Shown here: piece after piece, positions 1-7,167 of the stretch
How positions within the stretch are numbered: position 1 is the first letter of the stretch
Layout: each line of letters begins with the position of its first letter
Source: an uncultured Verrucomicrobia subdivision 3 bacterium
GTDB taxonomy: Bacteria > Verrucomicrobiota > Verrucomicrobiae > Limisphaerales > UBA11358
Assembly (NCBI GenBank): GCA_903847285.1
Contig: CAINDH010000115.1
Coordinates: 1-7,740 of the forward strand
DNA: 7,740 nt
Direction: 5' to 3'
Made by a program: the position numbers and the translations under genes
Notes under the pieces: generated by a model
Databases searched by the model: none
What the model saw: the letters and a program-made list of their open reading frames with translations, nothing else
What the model was told of the DNA's origin: nothing

Positions 1-76
1 TGGCGAGCATTGGGCGCAAGGGTGAAAGTTTCTTGAGCTTTGCGGCAGTAGTTTTGGGGATGGCTTCTGACTTCAT
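1..76 (-). CDS. Possible N-terminal fragment of a divergent gene (runs off left edge)
   Basis: On the minus strand an ATG at 76-74 opens a frame with no stop for 25 codons to the window edge. It reads MKSEAIPKTTAAKLKKLSP and onward, a lysine-rich, plausible cytosolic N-terminus. No Shine-Dalgarno sequence is visible. A second in-frame ATG lies at 10-8. If real, it would be divergently transcribed from the MoeB-rhodanese gene, and 77-128 would be the shared promoter region. An open run of 25 codons is weak evidence at this GC content, and no family can be recognised, so this is a tentative call. Confidence 0.25.
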   Translation of the reverse strand, partial: MKSEAIPKTTAAKLKKLSPLRPMLA

Positions 77-81
77 GTTCG

Positions 82-114
82 TTGACTTGATTTATTCCGC
101 ATCTGCCCTACTTT
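82..114 (+). promoter_or_regulatory. Weak candidate sigma-70 promoter before the MoeB-rhodanese gene
   Basis: TTGACT at 82-87 matches the -35 consensus at 5 of 6 positions, but only a poor -10 (GCCCTA) lies 17 bases further on. An alternative pairing is TTGATT (87-92), a 16-base spacer and TACTTT (109-114). Either would start transcription close to the ATG at 129 and leave a very short 5' leader, in line with the absence of a visible ribosome binding site. This is pattern matching only. Confidence 0.2.
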
Positions 115-128
115 GTTCAACTCGATTT

Positions 129-1274
129 ATGGAACTGAACAATGACGAAATCCGCCGTTACTCGCGGCACCTGATTCTGCCTGAAGTCGGTTTGGCAGGC
201 CAAAAGAAAATCAAAGCCGCTAGCGTGCTGTGCATCGGCGCGGGCGGACTGGGCTCGCCCATCGCGATGTATCTCGCGGCAGCGGGCATCGGCAAGATCG
301 GCATCGTGGATTTCGACACCGTGGATTATTCCAATCTGCAACGCCAAATTTTGCATACCGATGCCGACGTGGGCCGCTCCAAAGCGGAGTCCGCGAAGGA
401 AACGATTCGCGGCATAAATCCGAACGTCGAAGTCGTCATTCACAACACGCGCATCTCGTCCGAAAACGCGCTCGACCTCATCCGCCCCTACGACATCGTG
501 GTGGACGGCACGGATAATTTTCCCACGCGCTATCTCACCAACGACGCCTGCGTGCTGCTCAAGAAGCCCAATGTCTATGGCTCGATTTTCCGTTTCGAAG
601 GCCAGGCCAGCGTGTTCGCCCCGCATCTCGGCGGACCGTGCTATCGTTGCCTGTATCCCGAACCGCCGCCGCCGGGAATGGTTCCGAGCTGCGCGGAAGG
701 CGGCGTGCTCGGCGTGTTGCCCGGCATTATCGGCTGCATCCAGACCACGGAAATCCTCAAGCTCGCGCTCGGCAAAGGCAATTTGCTGACCGGTCGTTTG
801 CTTTTGTTCAACGCGCTCGACATGAAGTTCCGCGAATTGAAATTGCGCCGCGACCCGGCGTGTCCAATCTGCGGCGATCATCCGACGATCAAGGAATTGA
901 TCGATTACGAAACGTTCTGCGGCGTCGTTCCCGAACCAGAAAATACCGGCAATCCGGATGAAGTCACCGTGCAAGACATGAAGAAGGCGCTCGATAATCC
1001 GAGCCTCAACATCAAGGTCGTGGACGTGCGCGAAGAAGATGAATACGAAATCGCGAAGGTTGCGGGCGTGCCGTTGTTGCCGTTGAGCCAGCTTAACGAA
1101 CGTTTCACCGAGCTCGACCCGAACACGCAATACTACCTGCACTGCAAGGCGGGCGTCCGCTCTTTGAAGGCGCTGAACTTTCTGCGCCAGCAGGGATTCA
1201 AATACGTCAAGAGCGTCAAAGGCGGCATCACGGCGTGGTCAGACGAAATTGATCGCAGCGTGCCGCGCTACTGA
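129..1274 (+). CDS. moeB: Molybdopterin-synthase adenylyltransferase (MoeB/ThiF family) fused to rhodanese
   Basis: This is a cytosolic E1-like enzyme of 381 aa. It adenylates the C-terminal glycine of a ubiquitin-like sulfur carrier (MoaD, ThiS or CysO type), and the fused rhodanese domain can supply sulfur to form the thiocarboxylate. Residues 1-250 form the ThiF domain: nucleotide loop GAGGLGS (37-43), Asp62, NLQRQ (69-73), Lys86 and DGTDN (126-130). The zinc cysteines are CYRC (171, 174) and CPIC (245, 248), and the conserved Cys188 lies in SCAEGGVLG. Residues about 275-381 form the rhodanese domain, with VVDVREEDE and the active loop HCKAGVRS (Cys339). The architecture matches MoeZ/MoeBR and eukaryotic MOCS3/Uba4. 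I chose the ATG at 129 because MELNNDEIRRYSRHLILPE is the family's normal N-terminus; the frame stays open upstream to a TTG at 33, but that stretch is unlike the family. No carrier gene is in the window, so the exact pathway (Moco, thiamine, cysteine) is undetermined. The stop overlaps that of the convergent gene. Confidence 0.93.
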   Translation: MELNNDEIRRYSRHLILPEVGLAGQKKIKAASVLCIGAGGLGSPIAMYLAAAGIGKIGIVDFDTVDYSNLQRQILHTDADVGRSKAESAKETIRGINPNVEVVIHNTRISSENALDLIRPYDIVVDGTDNFPTRYLTNDACVLLKKPNVYGSIFRFEGQASVFAPHLGGPCYRCLYPEPPPPGMVPSCAEGGVLGVLPGIIGCIQTTEILKLALGKGNLLTGRLLLFNALDMKFRELKLRRDPACPICGDHPTIKELIDYETFCGVVPEPENTGNPDEVTVQDMKKALDNPSLNIKVVDVREEDEYEIAKVAGVPLLPLSQLNERFTELDPNTQYYLHCKAGVRSLKALNFLRQQGFKYVKSVKGGITAWSDEIDRSVPRY

Positions 1275-4015
1275 AGTCGCGTGGCGCTCAAGCGCAAGAA
1301 CCCGGTCTTGTTCGTAGCAACAAGCGGGGCAGTTTGAATTGTCAAAACGCGGTTGGTCACGAGATCAACCGCGTTGTTCGTTTGCAGATAACCCGCGCCG
1401 GAAAACCAGTTCTTCAAATCTGCCGACCATTCCACCAACAGCGCGACATCGGTAGCCGCTTTCGACTGTGGGAAAGTGATTTGAAACGCGCCATTCGTCG
1501 CCGCTGGCGAAAACGGATTTACGTTTGCTGACTTCGGCGAAAAGCCAAGCGCGTATTCCAACAGGTTCGGCATCGCATCCGCATCAGGATTTGCGGCGTC
1601 GCCACTGATGGCAGCGTTCGCCCGTTCGCCAGCCGTGAAGTTCGCGCGCAGCCAGTTGTTGATGGGACGGTCGAGCAGGTTGATCGTGGCATTCGACAAC
1701 GCATTCAACGAATAACCCGCTGACGTATTCAAATTCAAAACCACGCTGGCCTGATTCGTGGTGAGATTGCTGCCGAGCGGCGTCACCAGAATGTTCGTCG
1801 CCATCACGCCCGTCGGGAGTGTCACGCTCGCGGGCAGCGCGGCGTAATCGGTGCCGGGAATGGCCGTGCCGCTCACGGAATAATTCACCGTCACCGCCGG
1901 GTTCGTGTCGCCACTGCGGACGATGGCAAAACGCGCCGTGTTGGTGGCGTATTCACCGCCGGCAGCGTCGCTGGAAACCACTCCGATCATCGGTGGCGGG
2001 AGCAGCGCCGCCGCGCCTATCCCAAGAAAACGGATGCCATCCGCCACGCAATACGAGCCGACATCCGTGTTGTCATTGCGGATGAAAACTTTCCCGTTCG
2101 TCCCGGCGTTGAAATTGGTTGTCAGCAATTTGAACCAGCCGCCGCTGGGAAGCTTTTGGTTCACGAGAATCGTGTTGGTGCCAGCAGGATGAATGATTTG
2201 ATATGGCGTGTTCGTCGCGCGGTTGGAGGCGTCGACCCACCACGCATAGACTTCGTAAGTGCCGTTCGTGGGCAGATTGGGCGCGTAACTGACCCAGCGC
2301 GAACCTTTGTTAGCCGCGCCATCGAGCAGATAATTTCCATTCCATCCACCCGCATTTGCGCCGGAAGACCAACCACCGGAGTTGGCGGTTCCGGGAATCG
2401 TGTCCTGATCCAAAATAATTCCATTCGTTGCGCTCGTCGCTGCCGCCCATGAGAGCATCAGTCCATCAGCCCGAAGTTGCGCGGATAATTTTGCATAGTT
2501 CAGATTCTGCACCGCCACGTTGTCATCCAGTGCGAACGCGGCCGCCACTCCCGCTGCGTGGCTCGCCATCATGAACACCGGCTCCATGCGGCAAGACGCG
2601 AACGCGACGTGGCTCGCCGACAGCGCGAACGTGGAGAAAACATTCTGGCATTCGTTGCTGCGCGGAATAATGGAGCGATAGCTGATGGGATACGGAAATG
2701 GCGGCGTGCCCCCAATACTACCTTCCCAGCGCGTGAAGTTGCCGCTGGCCACACGCTGCACGCCGTGCGAATCAATCACATAACTCGCCAGACAAATTCC
2801 ATCGGGCGCGGTTACGCGTGATTCACAATTGGATTGCGTCATCACATAATCGCTCTGCATCCGGCGCGCTTCGCGGACGTAGATTTGCCACGGCCAGCCG
2901 CCGGTGTCGGTGAATTCATCTTTCGCGAGTCCCCACGATTGCGCATCGGTATTCAGTTGCGCCGGAACATTCGTGCTGTTGGCATAAAAATAAAGCAGGC
3001 CGCGCAAATAATCTTCGTGCTTCTGGCGCAGCACCGCTCGCTCCGCGTAGTTGTTGGTGGCCCAAGTATAATTATAACCGACGTAATCGGTGGAGAGTTC
3101 GTCGCGCGCGTTAATGTCCGTTTTGCCGTTGGGAATGATGGTTTGGATGTCAATCAACTGCGACAGTCGCACGACACCACCCGTGGCCGTTGCAATCGCC
3201 ACGCGGTTCGTGATGTAGCGGCGCACGAGTTCAAAATTCGTTTCGGAATAATTCGTGGGCGGCGCGATGGCGATTTTGTTCGTGGCAACTTGCGTCAGGC
3301 ACAGCCGGAAATTGTAAGCTTGCAAACGCTGGTCGCCATTGCCGGCCACGCCAACCGTGTTGGTGTTCACCAACGGCAGCAGTCCACTGGCGGGATTGCC
3401 GGGAATGACATATGGATCGTAATTAAAACTGCCGCCCGCCGAGCGAATGCCCGCGAGCGATTCATTGTAAACACTCGTTCCCTCGCGTCCCCAGGTGAAC
3501 GTCACGCCCGCCGCCGCCATCAAATCGCCTTCGTAGGTCGTATCAATGAACTGCTTCGCGCGAAAAATTGAGCCGTCCTGCATCGTGATTTGTGTGATGC
3601 GGTTGCTCACGAGCGTCGCGGAAGCCAGTAGCAGGTTGGTGTAAACGGAGACGCCCGCATTTGTGGTCATCTGCCAGAAAACTTTTTCGGCCACGCGCGG
3701 CTCGAACCAGACCACGATGTTCGGCGAACCATAAGCCGCGCCCACGCGCTGATAAAATTCCCGCGAAATGCCGCTGATGGACGCGGTGTTGCCCACATCC
3801 GTCACGCCCAGACCGCTCGCGCTCATGCCGCCAAGGTGGTTGTTGAGCGAAATGAACGCCACGTTTTTGCCCAGTCGCGCCGCCGCCACGGCTGCGGCCA
3901 TCCCGCCGGAGGTTCCGCCATAAACACAGATGTCAGCATCCACCGTCACGGGCGCGGCAAAAGTGAGTCGGCTGGCGAACCCCAGCAGGGCAAAAATTTG
4001 TAAGATTAATTTCAC
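1268..4015 (-). CDS. Sec-exported FAD-dependent oxidoreductase with golvesin-like and Calx-beta domains
   Basis: Predicted secreted flavoprotein of the FAD_oxidored (PF12831-type) family, about 915 aa from a GTG at 4015. That start gives MKLILQIFALLGF and a classical Sec signal peptide, with probable cleavage near TFAA. An ATG at 4048 (926 aa) is possible but overlaps the upstream gene by 28 bases and puts 12 residues before the hydrophobic core. The numbers below count from the ATG. Rossmann motif: DICVYGGTSGG (39-49), then HLGG (71-74). Second FAD motif: IDTTYEGDL (168-176). C-terminal FAD region: RMEPVFMMASHAAG (487-500). About 545-677 resembles a golvesin/xanthan-lyase C-terminal-type beta module (YEVYAWWVDASNRATNTPY, then VADGIRFLG). 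About 685-793 resembles a Calx-beta domain. About 796-926 is the Verrucomicrobia-type C-terminal module with DAANPDADAMPNLLEYALG. It is the last gene of a three-gene operon; the GTG lies 5 bases after the preceding stop, which suggests translational coupling. Substrate unknown; names such as xanthan lyase are not supported by the N-terminal domain. Confidence 0.88.
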   Translation of the reverse strand: MKLILQIFALLGFASRLTFAAPVTVDADICVYGGTSGGMAAAVAAARLGKNVAFISLNNHLGGMSASGLGVTDVGNTASISGISREFYQRVGAAYGSPNIVVWFEPRVAEKVFWQMTTNAGVSVYTNLLLASATLVSNRITQITMQDGSIFRAKQFIDTTYEGDLMAAAGVTFTWGREGTSVYNESLAGIRSAGGSFNYDPYVIPGNPASGLLPLVNTNTVGVAGNGDQRLQAYNFRLCLTQVATNKIAIAPPTNYSETNFELVRRYITNRVAIATATGGVVRLSQLIDIQTIIPNGKTDINARDELSTDYVGYNYTWATNNYAERAVLRQKHEDYLRGLLYFYANSTNVPAQLNTDAQSWGLAKDEFTDTGGWPWQIYVREARRMQSDYVMTQSNCESRVTAPDGICLASYVIDSHGVQRVASGNFTRWEGSIGGTPPFPYPISYRSIIPRSNECQNVFSTFALSASHVAFASCRMEPVFMMASHAAGVAAAFALDDNVAVQNLNYAKLSAQLRADGLMLSWAAATSATNGIILDQDTIPGTANSGGWSSGANAGGWNGNYLLDGAANKGSRWVSYAPNLPTNGTYEVYAWWVDASNRATNTPYQIIHPAGTNTILVNQKLPSGGWFKLLTTNFNAGTNGKVFIRNDNTDVGSYCVADGIRFLGIGAAALLPPPMIGVVSSDAAGGEYATNTARFAIVRSGDTNPAVTVNYSVSGTAIPGTDYAALPASVTLPTGVMATNILVTPLGSNLTTNQASVVLNLNTSAGYSLNALSNATINLLDRPINNWLRANFTAGERANAAISGDAANPDADAMPNLLEYALGFSPKSANVNPFSPAATNGAFQITFPQSKAATDVALLVEWSADLKNWFSGAGYLQTNNAVDLVTNRVLTIQTAPLVATNKTGFLRLSATRLQ

Positions 4016-4020
4016 GGAAA

Positions 4021-5724
4021 CTATTTCATTGCCAAATCTTTCGGCCATTCCAGCCGCACGCCGTCGTTGCGCAGAACTTTTTGCAAGTCCGCCAGCAACT
4101 CCGGTTTTTTCAAAACTTCACGTGGCATTTTCTTTTGCGCCACGCAAAATGCCGCAAGTGTTCCCGCCGCTTCGCCCACATTCCATTCCACCGGATGCAG
4201 GCGATAGCACCCATTGGTTAGATGCGTGACGCCGAGATTTTTGCAAGCCGGCAGAAGGTTTTCGACCCGGCGCGGAATCAATGCGCCGAGCGGAATCTGA
4301 AACGGAAGCGTGCCGCCGTATTCCGCGTGGTCGCCGCGCGTGGTGATGTGCAGGTCCATCGCGTAATGTCCGATGCCGACCGAGTCCGCAAACCGGGTCG
4401 CGCGCACTTCATCCTTGTTCAAGCCAGTCTCAGCCATGCGTTGCTTGAGCGCGAGATGCTGCTCCAGCACCGTGAACTCCGCCTTGATCCGCCGGCCTTC
4501 TCGGATGTAGGGATACTTCGCCAGTCCGTCTTTCGTGCCGACGATGTCTGGCCGCAGGCGTAAACCCTTCCAACCCGCGCTGCCATCGGGACGCTCCACC
4601 TCCGTCTGCAACCAGTAGAGCAGCGACAAGCTCATCTGTTTTGCGGCGGAAACGTGCTTTTGAAATTCAGCCTCGCTCACATCGCAAATCGTGCCGAACG
4701 AATAATCGTTTTGCGGCCAGTTCACGATGGTGATGTCGCCGCGATAAAATCCCGGTTTAAAATTATCCCGGTCGGCGATGCGGCGGTAGGTGAAGAAACC
4801 TTTGCGCGCCTCCGGGTCGAAACCGATTTTCTTCGAAGCGTTCTCGTCAAAATTCAGGACGTGATAATTTTTCTGCGCACTGGTGCTGAAGGTGAAGTTG
4901 CGCCAGTAATCGTAATCGCGCGGCTTGGTAATCGTATGGTCCTGGCCCGCGAGATACTCCATCGCAAAACACATCGTAAAACCTTGCAAGTTGCCGGAGT
5001 CGGCTGCGTCTTTGGCGTGCAATTCGTTGGTTTCAGATTTTGCTTCCGCACCGACGGCGTATTCCGTCTTTGTCAACGGCAGCAAATCGCCTTGCTCGGT
5101 CGCGTCGGCAAAAAATGGCGCGTGCAGAATTTTTTGACGACCGCTTTCCAGGTCTTGAACATAAATCGCTTCAACTCGATCGCCGTTCACACCAGCGGAC
5201 ACAGCCTTGTGATTCAGCAAAACTTTTACGCGCCCGCTGGCGACGTGCGGCGCCAGCATGTCATTTAACACCGCGAGTGCCACGCAGGGCTCGCCGCCAA
5301 TCTTGGAAACCCAACAGTTGCCGGGGTTGAATTCCTTTTTCGCGCGAGCTGCGTCTGTCAGCGGATAATGTTTGCTATAGTATGTGCGAATGCCTTGACG
5401 GAATTGCTGATACGTCGCGGTGCAGCCGATGGTTTCAATCCAGCGGTTCTCATCGGGCGGCACGGCTTGCTGCGTGACTTGGCCGCCAATCCAATCCGTC
5501 TCTTCGGTCATGATGACGCGCAACCCGTTTCGCGCCGCTGCCAGCGCCGCCGCGATTCCACCCAGCCCGCCGCCGATGATGACGAGGTCGGCGGAAAATT
5601 CCTTTGCTGAATTCTTTCTGGAGGCGCAAGCGACAAAAATATTCGGCGTAGCCAGAAGGAGGGGCGTAGTGAGCGCCAGGTTCTTCAAAAACGAACGGCG
5701 TTGGATGTTCGGCGGTTGCTTCAT
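4021..5724 (-). CDS. Tat-exported FAD-dependent oxidoreductase (FAD_oxidored family)
   Basis: Predicted flavoprotein of 567 aa that is exported folded, with its cofactor bound. The twin-arginine signal is clear: QRRSFLK (9-14), then a hydrophobic stretch LALTTPLLLATPNIF. A cysteine follows at 33 (FVAC), so lipidation is conceivable, although Phe at -3 is a poor lipobox. FAD motifs: ADLVIIGGGLGG (45-56), acidic end of the second strand at Glu74-Glu75, WIGGQ (78-82), DATEQGDLLPL (207-217), and a C-terminal segment NLLPACKNLGVTHLTNGCYR (489-508) followed by HPVEWNVGEAAG. The N-terminal fold and the EGDL/EQGDL-type motif are shared with the downstream gene, so the two are paralogous, but this one has no adhesion modules. 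The ATG at 5724 abuts the stop of the DUF5009 gene with zero spacing and has a good GGAGA site 6 bases upstream. Substrate cannot be inferred; the family includes many uncharacterised proteins of Verrucomicrobia, Planctomycetes and Bacteroidetes. Confidence 0.9.
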   Translation of the reverse strand: MKQPPNIQRRSFLKNLALTTPLLLATPNIFVACASRKNSAKEFSADLVIIGGGLGGIAAALAAARNGLRVIMTEETDWIGGQVTQQAVPPDENRWIETIGCTATYQQFRQGIRTYYSKHYPLTDAARAKKEFNPGNCWVSKIGGEPCVALAVLNDMLAPHVASGRVKVLLNHKAVSAGVNGDRVEAIYVQDLESGRQKILHAPFFADATEQGDLLPLTKTEYAVGAEAKSETNELHAKDAADSGNLQGFTMCFAMEYLAGQDHTITKPRDYDYWRNFTFSTSAQKNYHVLNFDENASKKIGFDPEARKGFFTYRRIADRDNFKPGFYRGDITIVNWPQNDYSFGTICDVSEAEFQKHVSAAKQMSLSLLYWLQTEVERPDGSAGWKGLRLRPDIVGTKDGLAKYPYIREGRRIKAEFTVLEQHLALKQRMAETGLNKDEVRATRFADSVGIGHYAMDLHITTRGDHAEYGGTLPFQIPLGALIPRRVENLLPACKNLGVTHLTNGCYRLHPVEWNVGEAAGTLAAFCVAQKKMPREVLKKPELLADLQKVLRNDGVRLEWPKDLAMK

Positions 5725-7167
5725 TCAAGTTCTCCAGAAAATTTTCTTTCGGGTCAGCAAGCTCACTACTAAAGCCATGAGCAACGTGATGATCGCACCC
5801 TTGCAGAATCCGCGCCACGGCGTTGTAGCAAACTGCGTCAAAAGCGTCGCGCCGCCGGTGAGCGCGAGGATGGGGGTGATAAAGTTATTGATGCCTGCAT
5901 AGGCGATCATCGGGTTCTGGCCGTTATCAATCAGCAGGCGCAGCGGGCGTTTTTGGTTCCAGACATCGATCAGGATCGTGAACGCGATGAGCGAGCAGAT
6001 GGCGAGGCCCGACGCGACAAAATAGTAACTGACGGTCGCGCGATCCTTGCGGATGCCGCCTTCGTAAGTTTCCAAAATCAGCCCGAGCACGAGCCAGTAA
6101 ATCGCCCAGTTGAACAGTTTTTTGAACAGCACCTCCGTTTCGTTGAACGGTTCACGCAGGAGCATCCACCCAACGAGGCACAGCGAAAAAATTGCGAGCG
6201 CCGTTTCCGTCAACCAACGTGCTTTTAATCCAATGAGCGCTACGAGAATCATTCCAGCCATCACGAACAGCACGCCGGCGTAGCGCCACAGCGGCCAGCT
6301 TTTTGTGGCAGTTCCCGGCTGGATTGGCTGACGACGCGTCCACTGCAAAATCATGTCGCCGGCGATGGTTCCGGGGATGACGATGCAGAGGTATTGCAGA
6401 TAGTAGAGCGAGTAGATCCAGGGCGCGGGCGAGGTGGTCCATAGGTCATGCACCCAACCGTCAAGGCCCGCGGGCATGTTGCTCATGCGGATGGCGAGCA
6501 CGAGGCCGATGACACCGACGCGCGGCAGCCAGTTGTCGCGCGTGAGCATCCAGATGGCCGAACCGAACACCGCCATGTTCGTGAGCACAACGATGATGAT
6601 GTCGCTGCGCGTAAGTTTGAATCCGGAGCCATCGGGATAGGTCACAAGTGCGCAAAATAAAATCGCCGCGAGCCAGCCGGCGGCGCGAATGGAAATTTTC
6701 GTCGCACGCGACCATGCTTCTGGAAGTCGCAACAAGATCGGAAAGAAAATAAAAAATCCGAGTAGGGCCAGCAGCCAGGTCGCGGTCGTCGGATGATTGT
6801 TCAACGTGTAAGGGCGGATGAGTTGGACGAACAGGGCGAAGAAGCCCAGGAGAAGGCCGCGTTCCAAAACGAACCACGCCAGTTTCCACGGCGGCGTTTG
6901 GTTTTCCATTCGCTTCGCCAGCGCGAGCGGAAAGGCCGCGCCCATGGAGAAAAGAAAAAATGGAAAGACCAAATCCACCCAGGTGATGCCGTAGACCTGC
7001 GGGTTGAAATGGAAATCCGGCGGGGGAACTTGCGCGTGATACATCCAGGCGGGCAGCGCATTATCATCGAACGGCATCTGGCCCGAGAGCAACATCGCCA
7101 AAATCGCCAGCCCGCGCAGGGCGTCGAGGGCAAGGGAGCGATTGGGGTTGCTGGAGTTGGTGGCCAT
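5725..7167 (-). CDS. DUF5009/COG4299 polytopic membrane protein (HGSNAT/NagX-like)
   Basis: Integral membrane protein of 480 aa, first gene of the operon. RSLALDALRGLAILAML (10-26) and GITWVDLVFPFFLFSMGAA (60-78) are the hallmark of the DUF5009/COG4299 family. That family is related to heparan-alpha-glucosaminide N-acetyltransferase, which passes acetyl groups from cytosolic acetyl-CoA to amino sugars on the other side of the membrane. About 12 hydrophobic segments are visible, for example near 15-29, 62-82, 96-116, 128-147, 161-177, 189-207, 250-270, 293-313, 320-336, 380-400 and 456-471. His44 and His53 lie in the first extracytoplasmic loop; in HGSNAT the catalytic histidine lies just before the DLVFP helix, so either could fill that role, but I cannot assign it. 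The ATG at 7167 was chosen over an in-frame TTG at 7173; neither has a visible Shine-Dalgarno sequence. Acetyltransferase activity is not established for DUF5009 members, so the name should stay cautious. Confidence 0.88.
   Translation of the reverse strand: MATNSSNPNRSLALDALRGLAILAMLLSGQMPFDDNALPAWMYHAQVPPPDFHFNPQVYGITWVDLVFPFFLFSMGAAFPLALAKRMENQTPPWKLAWFVLERGLLLGFFALFVQLIRPYTLNNHPTTATWLLALLGFFIFFPILLRLPEAWSRATKISIRAAGWLAAILFCALVTYPDGSGFKLTRSDIIIVVLTNMAVFGSAIWMLTRDNWLPRVGVIGLVLAIRMSNMPAGLDGWVHDLWTTSPAPWIYSLYYLQYLCIVIPGTIAGDMILQWTRRQPIQPGTATKSWPLWRYAGVLFVMAGMILVALIGLKARWLTETALAIFSLCLVGWMLLREPFNETEVLFKKLFNWAIYWLVLGLILETYEGGIRKDRATVSYYFVASGLAICSLIAFTILIDVWNQKRPLRLLIDNGQNPMIAYAGINNFITPILALTGGATLLTQFATTPWRGFCKGAIITLLMALVVSLLTRKKIFWRT
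5731..5735 (-). promoter_or_regulatory. Shine-Dalgarno site of the Tat flavoprotein gene
   Basis: The minus strand reads GGAGA here, 6 bases before the ATG at 5724. It is embedded in the last codons of the DUF5009 gene, whose TGA immediately precedes the ATG (TGAATG). It is the only convincing ribosome binding site in the window and supports both the chosen start and coupled translation of the two genes. Confidence 0.75.

Noticed and set aside
33..128. N-terminal extension of the MoeB-rhodanese protein from a TTG at 33 or an ATG at 60
   Set aside because: The extra residues are unlike any known MoeB N-terminus, and the ATG at 129 gives the standard start. A possible GGGGA before the ATG at 60 sits directly against it and is too close to work as a Shine-Dalgarno site.
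117..1142. 341-codon open frame on the minus strand opposite the MoeB-rhodanese gene
   Set aside because: Its translation is rich in Arg, His and Ala with no recognisable domain, typical of the antisense frame of a GC-rich gene, while the opposite strand encodes a complete enzyme with all catalytic motifs.
2834..3571. 245-codon open frame on the plus strand inside the long flavoprotein gene
   Set aside because: It is Arg/His-rich, lacks any domain signature, and lies wholly opposite the FAD domain of a convincing gene.
4654..5268. 204-codon open frame on the plus strand inside the Tat flavoprotein gene
   Set aside because: It is antisense to conserved FAD-family sequence, has no ribosome binding site and no recognisable motif.
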